Shown here piece after piece: positions 1 through 5,283 of a stretch of 15,511 bases of DNA; the stretch's first letter is position 1, and every line of letters begins with the position of its first letter. Both the position numbers and the translations under genes were made by a program. Under the pieces are notes generated by a model. That model did not search any database. It saw nothing but the letters and a program-made list of their open reading frames with translations, and had not been told where the DNA came from. The DNA lies in NCBI GenBank assembly GCA_024635735.1, contig JAGXII010000140.1, forward strand, positions 1 through 15,511. Direction: 5' to 3'. The DNA comes from Christiangramia sp. Its GTDB lineage: Bacteria > Bacteroidota > Bacteroidia > Flavobacteriales > Flavobacteriaceae.

Positions 1-260
1 ATTTTGGTGGAAGAAACTGGCTGGTTTGGGAAGCCGATTTCAACAGGGAAATGATTGGCGAGATGCCAACAGAAATGTTTTATCATTTTTTTAAATCCTT
101 TACAGATGGTGCTAAAGCCAATTTGAATATCAAAGCGGAAGGCAAAAATGAACATCATAAGATCGAAGCTATTTTTAAAGCCTTTGCGAAAGCGATGAAA
201 ATGGCCGTAAAGAGAGATACCGAAAAAATGATTTTACCATCCACAAAAGGAATGCTCTAG
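1..260 (+). CDS. hisB: HisB C-terminal end (imidazoleglycerol-phosphate dehydratase domain), cut by window edge
   Basis: This is the last ~86 codons of an ORF that enters from the left; the reading frame runs in codons from base 3. It matches the end of imidazoleglycerol-phosphate dehydratase, which converts IGP to imidazole-acetol phosphate in histidine synthesis. Visible signatures are the metal-binding E-H-H-K-I-E motif (bases 150-167), the preceding segment with GEMPTE and the aromatic helix, and the closing PSTKG-x-L tail. In Bacteroidota HisB is usually fused to an N-terminal histidinol-phosphatase, but that part lies outside the window, so bifunctionality is inferred. It is followed after 65 bp by hisH in the same direction, as expected for a his operon. 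The gene is partial only because of the window boundary. Confidence 0.93.
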   Translation, partial: FGGRNWLVWEADFNREMIGEMPTEMFYHFFKSFTDGAKANLNIKAEGKNEHHKIEAIFKAFAKAMKMAVKRDTEKMILPSTKGML

Positions 261-269
261 AATAAGTTG

Positions 270-297
270 GATTTTAGAAGTGAGGAGTTAGAATCAC
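270..297 (+). repeat. Short degenerate 7-bp tandem array between hisB and hisH
   Basis: Four consecutive 7-bp units, each starting with G, fit the spacer: GATTTTA (270-276), GAAGTGA (277-283), GGAGTTA (284-290) and GAATCAC (291-297). They resemble the units that flank the helix-bundle gene downstream. Bases 264-281 match the reverse complement of the array just before hisA at 16 of 18 positions by hand alignment. No ORF lies between the units here, so this may be a remnant or an empty site of the same repeat family. The units are degenerate and chance similarity in AT-rich DNA is possible. Confidence 0.5.
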
Positions 298-325
298 TCT
301 TGAATTGACTTCATTAAATTTTATC

Positions 326-931
326 ATGAAAGAGAACCAAAAAATAGTCATTATAGATTACGGAGCCGGGAATATTCAAAGTATCAAGTTTGCAATAAAG
401 CGACTCGGTTATGAGGCTGAGCTTAGCAGCGATGCTGGAGAAATACGGAAAGCCGATAAAGTTATATTTCCCGGTGTAGGGGAAGCGGGAAGTGCCATGA
501 AAATGTTAAGATCTACCGGGCTCGATGAAGTTATTCCAACTCTAAAGCAACCGGTGCTTGGGATTTGCCTTGGGATGCAGTTAATGTGTAATTCTTCGGA
601 AGAAGGTGATACCAAAGGGCTTGGGATCTTTGATGCTGATGTGAAACGATTCGAGAATTCGGTAAAAGTTCCGCAAATAGGATGGAACCAGATCACAAAT
701 CTGGAATCCCATCTTTTTGAAAATGTAAATGATGGAGAATATGTTTATCTGGTGCATAGTTACTACGTGCCGGAATGTGCAGACGAAATTGCCAGGACAG
801 AATATGGCGTAAACTATTCCACCGCATTACATCGTGATAATTTCTACGGAGTCCAGTTTCACCCTGAAAAAAGCAGTAAAACGGGAGAACAAATTTTAAA
901 AAACTTTTTGAATTTAGATTTACGAAGTTAG
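326..931 (+). CDS. hisH: HisH, glutamine amidotransferase subunit of imidazole-glycerol-phosphate synthase
   Basis: HisH hydrolyses glutamine and passes ammonia to HisF, which uses it to make IGP and AICAR from PRFAR; the two form a cytoplasmic heterodimer. The 201-residue protein is a class-I glutamine amidotransferase of normal length. It opens with the VIIDYGAGN strand, has an oxyanion-region PGVG (49-52), the nucleophile in GICLGMQ (C81), and the His/Glu pair of the triad in FHPEKS (H179, E181). The ATG at 326 is chosen because it starts just before the first conserved strand; a TTG at 305 would add seven residues outside the family alignment. The last six codons (N-L-D-L-R-S) and the stop fall inside a tandem heptad array, so the C-terminal tail seems shaped by the repeat. 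It lies between hisB and a helix-bundle gene in the his operon. Confidence 0.96.
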   Translation: MKENQKIVIIDYGAGNIQSIKFAIKRLGYEAELSSDAGEIRKADKVIFPGVGEAGSAMKMLRSTGLDEVIPTLKQPVLGICLGMQLMCNSSEEGDTKGLGIFDADVKRFENSVKVPQIGWNQITNLESHLFENVNDGEYVYLVHSYYVPECADEIARTEYGVNYSTALHRDNFYGVQFHPEKSSKTGEQILKNFLNLDLRS

Positions 932-944
932 AAGTACGAAAAAA
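910..944 (+). repeat. Left heptad array of first helix-bundle insertion
   Basis: Five successive 7-bp units start with GA: GAATTTA (910), GATTTAC (917), GAAGTTA (924), GAAGTAC (931) and GAAAAAA (938). The first three overlap the final codons and stop of hisH. The array ends 7 bases before the ATG of the helix-bundle gene. Its mirror image, in reverse orientation, follows that gene (1314-1341). Positions 924-942 form the left arm of a perfect 19-bp inverted repeat. Confidence 0.7.
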
Positions 945-1327
945 AGGGAAAATGAGAAATTTGAAAGATAGAACTAAACAATTTGCAATCGACTGTTGGA
1001 AATTTTGTGCAGAGTTACCTCATTCCCGGGAATATAATGCCTATGTAAATCAGCTTATTCGATCTTCAAGTTCAGTTGGAGCCAATTATCGGGCAGCACA
1101 GAGAGCAAAATCGGATGCTGATTTTATAAATAAATTGAAAATCGTGGAAGAAGAGGCAGATGAAAGTATGTACTTTTTGGAGTTATTAAAGGCAGTTGTT
1201 GAAAATAATAAAGAAAAAGCTCAGGAATTGCATTCAGAATGTAATGAGATAATTTCTATTGTAGTAGCGTCAATAAATACAACAAGAAAAAAAATTAAAA
1301 AATGAAACTTTTCGTACTTCTAACTTC
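924..1327. mobile_element. Putative helix-bundle gene cassette bounded by a 19-bp perfect inverted repeat
   Basis: Bases 924-942 are the exact reverse complement of 1309-1327; the match breaks at the next base on both sides. The arms bracket one ORF of the S23/IVP family, and nothing else lies between them. The left arm overlaps the hisH stop codon and the right arm begins 3 bases after the stop of the enclosed ORF, so the RNA could fold with the whole ORF in the loop. In 23S rRNA, intervening sequences encoding this family also sit within a stem and are removed by RNase III; that comparison is established for rRNA and only inferred here. No transposase is present, so calling this a mobile unit is a hypothesis. 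Confidence 0.45.
952..1305 (+). CDS. Four helix bundle protein (S23 / rRNA-intervening-sequence protein family), copy 1
   Basis: The 117-residue protein is almost entirely helical in appearance. It has the hallmarks of the S23 or 'four helix bundle' family: an opening LKDRTKQFAIDCWKFC helix, the core RSSSSVGANYRAA (37-49), RAKSDADFINKL, and VEEEADES. Proteins of this family form small pentameric helical barrels, are encoded in intervening sequences of 23S rRNA in several bacteria, and are related to Avd of diversity-generating retroelements. The cellular function is not established. The ATG at 952 fits the family start; a weak purine stretch (AAAGGGAAA) precedes it. The gene lies between hisH and hisA in operon orientation and is framed by inverted heptad arrays. 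It is about 70% identical over the first ~72 residues (hand alignment) to the second copy at 2138. No role in histidine synthesis is known; position in the operon probably reflects insertion. Confidence 0.9.
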   Translation: MRNLKDRTKQFAIDCWKFCAELPHSREYNAYVNQLIRSSSSVGANYRAAQRAKSDADFINKLKIVEEEADESMYFLELLKAVVENNKEKAQELHSECNEIISIVVASINTTRKKIKK

Positions 1328-1341
1328 TAAACTCTAACTTA
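1314..1341 (-). repeat. Right heptad array of first helix-bundle insertion
   Basis: Read on the minus strand, four 7-bp units point back toward the helix-bundle gene: GAAGTAC (plus 1314-1320), GAAGTTA (1321-1327), GAGTTTA (1328-1334) and a TAAGTTA-like unit (1335-1341). Two of these units are identical to units of the left array at 924-937. The array runs to within 2 bases of the hisA start codon. It therefore fills nearly the whole spacer and may influence hisA translation. Confidence 0.7.
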
Positions 1342-1343
1342 AA

Positions 1344-2069
1344 ATGAGAATTATCCCAGCTATAGATATCATCGAAGGTAAATGTGTAAGGCTTTCGAAA
1401 GGTGATTACAATACCAAGAAAATTTATAATGAGAATCCGCTGGAGGTTGCAAAGTCCTTTCAGGACCATGGCATCGAACATTTACATCTGGTAGACCTTG
1501 ATGGCGCCAAATCCAGTCATATAGTGAATCATAAGATTCTTGAACAGATCGCCACAAAAACAAAATTAAAAGTCGATTTTGGAGGCGGATTAAAATCTGA
1601 TAAAGATCTCGAGATCGCTTTTGAAAGTGGAGCGAACCAGATTACGGGAGGAAGTATCGCCGTAAAGAATCCTGAAATTTTTCAAAGCTGGCTTCAGAAA
1701 TTTGGCAGTGAAAAGATCATTTTGGGAGCAGATGCAAAGAATAGAAAGATTGCAGTTTCCGGATGGTTGGAAGATTCCGATAAGGAGATCATTCCTTTTA
1801 TTCAGAATTTTGAGGAGAAAGGTGTAAAATATGTGATTTGTACTGATATCTCTAAAGACGGAATGCTGGAAGGTCCATCCTTTCAGCTTTACGAAGAGAT
1901 ATTATCTGAAACTAAAAATATCAACCTTATCGCTTCCGGGGGAATTTCAGAATTTGATGAGCTTCCTAAACTGGCAGAGCTTGGTTGTGAAGGAGTGATT
2001 ATAGGGAAAGCCATCTATGAGAATAGGATAAGTTTAAAACAATTGGAAGAATACATTTTGAAGTTTTGA
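1344..2069 (+). CDS. hisA: HisA, ProFAR isomerase
   Basis: HisA isomerises ProFAR to PRFAR, the substrate of HisFH, by an Amadori rearrangement in the cytoplasm. The 241-residue protein is a full-length TIM barrel. It starts with IIPAIDI and the catalytic acid/base D8. Other landmarks are HLVDLDGA (48-55), GGGL phosphate loop (80-83), GADAKN with the second catalytic Asp D130, CTDISKDGM with T167, ASGGIS (197-202) and GVIIGKAIYE. The half-barrel symmetry typical of HisA/HisF is visible in the two phosphate loops. ATG at 1344 is the only sensible start. There is no clear Shine-Dalgarno site; the leader is made of repeat heptads. The stop is followed at once by the heptad array of the second helix-bundle insertion. 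Confidence 0.97.
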   Translation: MRIIPAIDIIEGKCVRLSKGDYNTKKIYNENPLEVAKSFQDHGIEHLHLVDLDGAKSSHIVNHKILEQIATKTKLKVDFGGGLKSDKDLEIAFESGANQITGGSIAVKNPEIFQSWLQKFGSEKIILGADAKNRKIAVSGWLEDSDKEIIPFIQNFEEKGVKYVICTDISKDGMLEGPSFQLYEEILSETKNINLIASGGISEFDELPKLAELGCEGVIIGKAIYENRISLKQLEEYILKF

Positions 2070-2071
2070 AT

Positions 2072-2120
2072 GACGAGCGACGAGCGATGAAGAATTGAAG
2101 AAGGAGAAACGACGAATAAT
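2072..2120 (+). repeat. Left heptad array of second helix-bundle insertion
   Basis: The spacer after hisA divides into 7-bp units: GACGAGC (2072), GACGAGC (2079), GATGAAG (2086), AATTGAA (2093), GAAGGAG (2100), AAACGAC (2107) and GAATAAT (2114). The first two are identical and later units are degenerate. The sequence differs from the heptads around the first helix-bundle gene but keeps the 7-bp period and the leading GA. Bases 2075-2090 can pair with 2517-2532 after the gene. Confidence 0.65.
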
Positions 2121-2532
2121 AAATTTTGATAAAAATAATGCAGGATTTAAAAAAACGAACCAAAATATTTGCTTTGGAATGTTGGAAATTATGTCGGCTC
2201 ATTCCAAAGACCAGGGAATATGATGCTATAGTAAGACAGTTAATAAGGTCATCAAGTTCAGTTGCAGCAAATTATAGGGCTGCTAATCGTGCTAAATCTG
2301 ATAGAGATTTTGTAAATAAAATGAAAATTGTGGAAGAAGAGGCAGATGAAAGTCAGTTTTGGCTTGAATTTTTATTTGAAACAACTGAGGATAAACACGA
2401 AGAAATACAGCGTCTAGTAAAAGAGGCAGATGAGCTAGTTGCTATTAGTGTTGCTTCGATCAAAAAAGTAAAAGGAAGATTATGAATAATTTAGACTATC
2501 AATTGAAAAGAAATAATCGTCGCTCGTCGCTC
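2075..2532. mobile_element. Putative helix-bundle gene cassette bounded by inverted heptads (second copy)
   Basis: Bases 2075-2087 are the exact reverse complement of 2520-2532. The RNA pairing extends to 2088-2090 with 2517-2519, including one U-G pair, giving 16 consecutive pairs. A further 9-bp complement (2057-2065 in the hisA 3' end with 2534-2542) lies outside, separated by unequal bulges. A single helix-bundle ORF is enclosed, as in the hisH-hisA spacer. The heptad sequence here is unrelated in detail to the first cassette, so the two are not simple recent duplicates of one whole unit. Mobility is inferred from architecture only; no transposase or integrase is visible. Confidence 0.42.
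2138..2485 (+). CDS. Four helix bundle protein (S23 / rRNA-intervening-sequence protein family), copy 2
   Basis: This 115-residue paralogue of the 952 gene lies between hisA and hisF. The shared core is RSSSSVAANYRAANRAKSD (36-54) followed by a DF-x-NK and VEEEADES block; the last third diverges, being rich in acidic and charged residues ending in VKGRL. The ATG at 2138 is chosen because it aligns M-Q-D-L-K with M-R-N-L-K of the first copy; a TTG at 2126 would add four residues. Family membership is clear, but the molecular role is unknown; relatives form oligomeric helical barrels and may bind nucleic acid. Strong divergence in the C-terminal third and in the flanking heptads suggests two separate insertions or an old duplication. 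It is co-directional with the his genes and so probably co-transcribed. Confidence 0.9.
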   Translation: MQDLKKRTKIFALECWKLCRLIPKTREYDAIVRQLIRSSSSVAANYRAANRAKSDRDFVNKMKIVEEEADESQFWLEFLFETTEDKHEEIQRLVKEADELVAISVASIKKVKGRL

Positions 2533-2546
2533 CAACTTCAAATCTC
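2512..2546 (-). repeat. Right heptad array of second helix-bundle insertion
   Basis: Read on the minus strand, five units begin with GA: GAGATTT (plus 2540-2546), GAAGTTG (2533-2539), GAGCGAC (2526-2532), GAGCGAC (2519-2525) and GATTATT (2512-2518). The array ends 5 bases before the hisF start. It is the inverted counterpart of the array at 2072-2120. Confidence 0.68.
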
Positions 2547-2551
2547 ATAAG

Positions 2552-3307
2552 ATGCTAACAAAACGAATCATACCCTGCCTTGATATCAAAAATGGCAGGA
2601 CGGTTAAAGGAGTCAATTTTGTTGACCTGAGAGATGCCGGAGATCCTGTGGAGCTTGCGGCTGCTTATGCTGAAAAGGGTGCAGATGAACTTGTTTTCCT
2701 TGATATCTCGGCAACAGAAGAAAAAAGAAAGACCCTGGCGAAACTGGTTCTGGATGTCGCCGAGCAACTGAATATTCCATTTACCGTGGGTGGAGGAATT
2801 TCTTCTGTTGAAGACGTAGATATACTCCTGAAAAATGGAGCCGATAAGGTTTCGATCAATTCTTCTGCCGTTAAAAATCCAGATCTTATCAATCAGCTTT
2901 CCGATAAATTTGGGAGTCAATGTGTGGTAGTAGCGATAGATGCAAAAAACATAGGTGGTAAATGGAAAGTTCACCTGGTAGGTGGAAAAGTTCCCACTGA
3001 GCTTGATCTTTTTGAATGGGCAAGGGAAGTGGAGCAACGCGGGGCAGGAGAGATCCTTTTCACCTCGATGGACCACGATGGCACAAAAAATGGCTTTGCG
3101 AATGAAGCTTTGGCAAAACTTTCGGAAGAATTGAATATTCCTATTATTGCTTCCGGAGGAGCGGGCAATATTCAGCATTTTCAGGATACTTTCCAGCTTG
3201 GAAAAGCAGACGCAGCCCTGGCAGCCAGTGTTTTTCATTTTAAAGAAATAGAGATCTTTCAGTTAAAGAAAGAATTAAAATCTGCAGGGATTCCAATGAG
3301 AATTTGA
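2552..3307 (+). CDS. hisF: HisF, cyclase subunit of imidazole-glycerol-phosphate synthase
   Basis: HisF is the TIM-barrel synthase that combines PRFAR with ammonia delivered from HisH to give IGP and AICAR. At 251 residues it has the family's usual length. The catalytic aspartates are visible in RIIPCLDIKNGR (D11) and VVVAIDAKN (D130), along with FLDISATEE (49-57), the GGGI phosphate loop (80-83), SINSSAVKNP, TSMDHDGTKNG and ASGGAG. ATG 2552 directly precedes the conserved first strand. No obvious Shine-Dalgarno sequence is present; the leader consists of heptad repeats. HisF and HisH are separated here by two inserted helix-bundle genes plus hisA, which should not matter for assembly of the heterodimer but may affect relative expression. 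Confidence 0.97.
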   Translation: MLTKRIIPCLDIKNGRTVKGVNFVDLRDAGDPVELAAAYAEKGADELVFLDISATEEKRKTLAKLVLDVAEQLNIPFTVGGGISSVEDVDILLKNGADKVSINSSAVKNPDLINQLSDKFGSQCVVVAIDAKNIGGKWKVHLVGGKVPTELDLFEWAREVEQRGAGEILFTSMDHDGTKNGFANEALAKLSEELNIPIIASGGAGNIQHFQDTFQLGKADAALAASVFHFKEIEIFQLKKELKSAGIPMRI

Positions 3308-3331
3308 TTATAACTTTTAAATATTAATCGC

Positions 3332-3416
3332 GTTATGCTGAATTTATTTGACTTCGTCGAATCTTCGATTTCAGCATAACAATTAACAATACAAGATCCT
3401 GAAACAAATTCAGGAT
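3332..3416. repeat. Double-hairpin extragenic repeat between hisF and hisIE (copy 1)
   Basis: A perfect 11-bp stem pairs 3332-3342 (GTTATGCTGAA) with 3370-3380, with a 27-nt loop rich in TCGA/TTCG. A second hairpin pairs 3396-3403 (ATCCTGAA) with 3409-3416 across a 5-nt loop. The 23 bases 3394-3416 match 4110-4132 at 21 positions, so this is one copy of a repeat also found after hisIE. Such CTGAA/TTCAG repeats are typical of extragenic repeats in Bacteroidota. It could modulate read-through or mRNA stability between hisF and hisIE. Confidence 0.7.
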
Positions 3417-3437
3417 AGCTAAACTGAATAAATTAAG

Positions 3438-4058
3438 ATGAATATAGATTTCAATAAAAATGGCGATGGCCTTGTACCGGCGATAATTCAGGATTCAAAA
3501 ACCAGAAAAGTTTTGATGCTTGGATATATGAACGAGGAAGCTTTCCTGAAAACCAATCAAACTAAAAAAGTCACTTTTTATAGCCGGACCAAAGAACGTT
3601 TGTGGACCAAAGGTGAAGAAAGCGGTAATTTCCTGAATCTGGTAAATATTAAACTGGATTGTGATAATGATACTCTTTTGGTGGAAGTGATTCCGGAAGG
3701 CCCTGTATGTCATAAAGGAACTGATACCTGCTGGGCCGAAGAAAATACCGTTGAATATGGTTTTCTTTCGGAATTGGAAGGTATCATCGCAAGCAGACAA
3801 AAGTTAAGCGAAACCCCAGCGGATTCCAGAAAGGAAAATGAGAACAGTTATGTAGTTTCACTTTTTGATAAAGGCATCAATAAGATTGCGCAAAAAGTAG
3901 GTGAGGAGGCTGTAGAAACTGTAATAGAAGCAAAAGATGATAATGATGACCTGTTTTTGAATGAAAGCGCAGATCTGCTTTTTCACTATTTGATTTTATT
4001 AAAAGCTAAAGGTTTCGGTTTAAAAGATATTGTGAAAGTTTTAGAGGAAAGACATTAA
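3438..4058 (+). CDS. hisIE: HisIE, bifunctional phosphoribosyl-AMP cyclohydrolase / phosphoribosyl-ATP pyrophosphatase
   Basis: This fusion performs steps two and three of histidine synthesis: PR-ATP to PR-AMP (HisE) and ring opening of PR-AMP to ProFAR (HisI). The 206-residue protein has the HisI half first (about 5-110). It shows LMLGYMNEEA, SRTKERLWTKGE, the metal ligands in LDCDND (C75, D76, D78), and the zinc cysteines C91 and C98 in PVCHKGTDTCW. A linker (~115-135) leads to the HisE helical domain with KVGEEAVE (153-160) and ESADLLFHYLILL (176-188). ATG 3438 fits the normal N-terminus. It ends the his cluster and is flanked on both sides by copies of an extragenic double-hairpin repeat. 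The next gene (pirin) is convergent. Confidence 0.96.
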   Translation: MNIDFNKNGDGLVPAIIQDSKTRKVLMLGYMNEEAFLKTNQTKKVTFYSRTKERLWTKGEESGNFLNLVNIKLDCDNDTLLVEVIPEGPVCHKGTDTCWAEENTVEYGFLSELEGIIASRQKLSETPADSRKENENSYVVSLFDKGINKIAQKVGEEAVETVIEAKDDNDDLFLNESADLLFHYLILLKAKGFGLKDIVKVLEERH

Positions 4059-4069
4059 TTGACAAATGA

Positions 4070-4136
4070 TGTCAAGCTGAACTTGTTTCAGCTTCTTAAA
4101 AATTGTTGGAGATCCTGAAATAAATTCAGAATGACA
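4070..4136. repeat. Double-hairpin extragenic repeat after hisIE (copy 2), possible bidirectional transcription end
   Basis: The element begins with TGTCA (4070-4074) and ends with its complement TGACA (4132-4136). Inside are two hairpins: AAGCTGAA (4074-4081) with TTCAGCTT (4087-4094), and ATCCTGAA (4112-4119) with 4125-4132, the latter with one mismatch. It lies between the convergent hisIE and pirin genes, a place where a terminator is expected, but it lacks a long T run, so terminator activity is uncertain. It is related to the repeat at 3332-3416. Confidence 0.65.
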
Positions 4137-4186
4137 GAAGGATTAACATAATTACTTTTGTTATTTGGAACTACTTCTACCTTCTA

Positions 4187-4220
4187 CTTGGGAGAGGTCG
4201 GAACTGTGTTCCAGTAAGGG
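4187..4220 (+). repeat. GGGAGAGGTC-type extragenic repeat, partial copy downstream of pirin
   Basis: The core GGGAGAGGTC followed by GGAACTG is shared with a fuller copy at 5137-5187 on the other side of the pirin gene, in the same orientation. A small hairpin pairs GGAAC (4200-4204) with GTTCC (4208-4212). The first stem arm present in the other copy is degenerate here. It sits 14 bases from the pirin stop codon. Confidence 0.55.
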
Positions 4221-4234
4221 AGATAAAATAATTT

Positions 4235-5089
4235 TTATTCGCTCCAGCTTCCCATTTTGCCGGCTTTGTAATCTTCATAAGCCTGGTCTAATTCATCTTC
4301 AGAATTCATTACGAATGGTCCACCAAATACTACCTTTTCTTCAAATGGCTTAGCGTGTCCAAGTAGCAAGATGCTTTCTTCTGAAGCTGAAATATGCAAT
4401 ATTTCATCATTTTTCGAAAAATCTGCAAGGTGAAGTGCCGGAACCTTGATTTCATTCACCTCGAGTTCTCCCTTGATGACATAAAAGAAAATATTTTCGG
4501 TTTTCGGGATTTGAAGTTCCAGGTTCGTATCAGGAATGAATTTCACGACAGAAAGATTAATAGGAGTAAGAGTATCAAACGCACCTTTAACTCCTTTAAA
4601 ACTTCCTGAAACTACCTCTGCAGTTACTTTTTTATCATCACTTTTCCAGATAGAAATTTCATCTTTTTGCTTACCGTAATATTGCGGTTTTGTCATTTTC
4701 AGTCTTTTGGGAAGGTTTACCCATAATTGAAGAATTTCGAGCGGGCCACCTTCCTTTTTGAATTTATCTGAAGACACTTCCGCATGAATGAGTCCGCTAC
4801 CTGCGGTCATCCATTGTACTCCACCAGATTCAATTACACTTTCGTGCCCTCCGCTATCTTTATGAGAAATATCTCCATCCAGAATAAAAGTAACGGTCTC
4901 CATACCGCGATGTGGATGGGCACCAAAAGGCAATCCATTATTATTTGGTGGATAGATCTGTGGCCCATGATGATTTAAAAAAATAAAAGGATCTATCATT
5001 TGTAGATTCCGGGTATGGAGTGGAGACCAGGTTTCAAGATCTCCCATTGGCCTGTATTCTGCTTTATGAAGTTTTTTAATATTCCTCAT
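4235..5089 (-). CDS. Pirin family protein (bicupin)
   Basis: This cytoplasmic two-cupin protein has 284 residues. The N-terminal cupin carries the pirin metal ligands: H58 and H60 in FGAHPHRGMETVT and H102/E104 in GSGLIHAE. The preceding segment FIFLNHHGP is also typical of pirins. The C-terminal cupin follows from about 165, with the 'FGGPFVMNSEDEL' segment near the end (approx. 256-268). Bacterial pirins of this class include iron-binding proteins; some relatives have quercetinase activity, but the substrate cannot be told from sequence. The gene is convergent with hisIE and follows the NYN gene on the same strand by about 195 bp, so it may have its own promoter. No clear Bacteroidota promoter was found. 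It is bracketed by two direct copies of an extragenic repeat. Confidence 0.92.
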   Translation of the reverse strand: MRNIKKLHKAEYRPMGDLETWSPLHTRNLQMIDPFIFLNHHGPQIYPPNNNGLPFGAHPHRGMETVTFILDGDISHKDSGGHESVIESGGVQWMTAGSGLIHAEVSSDKFKKEGGPLEILQLWVNLPKRLKMTKPQYYGKQKDEISIWKSDDKKVTAEVVSGSFKGVKGAFDTLTPINLSVVKFIPDTNLELQIPKTENIFFYVIKGELEVNEIKVPALHLADFSKNDEILHISASEESILLLGHAKPFEEKVVFGGPFVMNSEDELDQAYEDYKAGKMGSWSE

Positions 5090-5136
5090 TTTAATCTAAA
5101 TTATTTCTGGATTTTGTGCATTATTATTCATCTTCA

Positions 5137-5187
5137 CCTCTCCCTGGGGAGAGGTCAGAACTGCTTTTTACAGTTCATGGTGAGGGG
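5137..5187 (+). repeat. GGGAGAGGTC-type extragenic repeat, fuller copy upstream of pirin
   Basis: A 7-bp stem pairs CCTCTCC (5137-5143) with GGAGAGG (5148-5154), and a second stem pairs AACTG (5159-5163) with CAGTT (5171-5175). The segment closes with GGTGAGGGG, which can pair with the CACC at 5135-5138. It shares its core with 4187-4206. It lies between the pirin and NYN genes, within the 194-bp spacer, and may mark the end of the NYN transcript. Confidence 0.6.
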
Positions 5188-5283
5188 AAATACAAAATTT
5201 CTTCTTTTTGGCCAGAGGACAAAATGAAATCGGCGAAATAGCACTATGGCCAGCCTTCATTGATCAGGTTCAAGAAATTTTTA

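Noticed and set aside
305..325. Upstream TTG start for hisH
   Set aside because: The seven extra residues do not fit the HisH family; an ATG at 326 sits right before the first conserved strand.
910..1341. A CRISPR-like array in the his-operon spacers
   Set aside because: Units are 7 bp, contiguous and degenerate, with no spacers of constant length and no cas genes.
924..2546. A genuine 23S rRNA intervening sequence or rRNA fragment
   Set aside because: The flanks are his coding sequence; no rRNA sequence is visible. Only the protein family and stem layout are shared.
924..2546. A complete diversity-generating retroelement, because Avd belongs to the same protein family
   Set aside because: No reverse transcriptase, template repeat or variable repeat is present in the window.
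2555..3238. Long minus-strand ORF (227 codons) antisense to hisF
   Set aside because: It lies wholly inside a perfectly recognisable hisF. Its Cys/Ser/Phe/Lys-rich translation has no family features and follows from the codon pattern of the opposite strand.
4394..4978. Plus-strand ORFs opposite the pirin gene
   Set aside because: They are shadows of a clear pirin coding sequence and show no recognisable domains.
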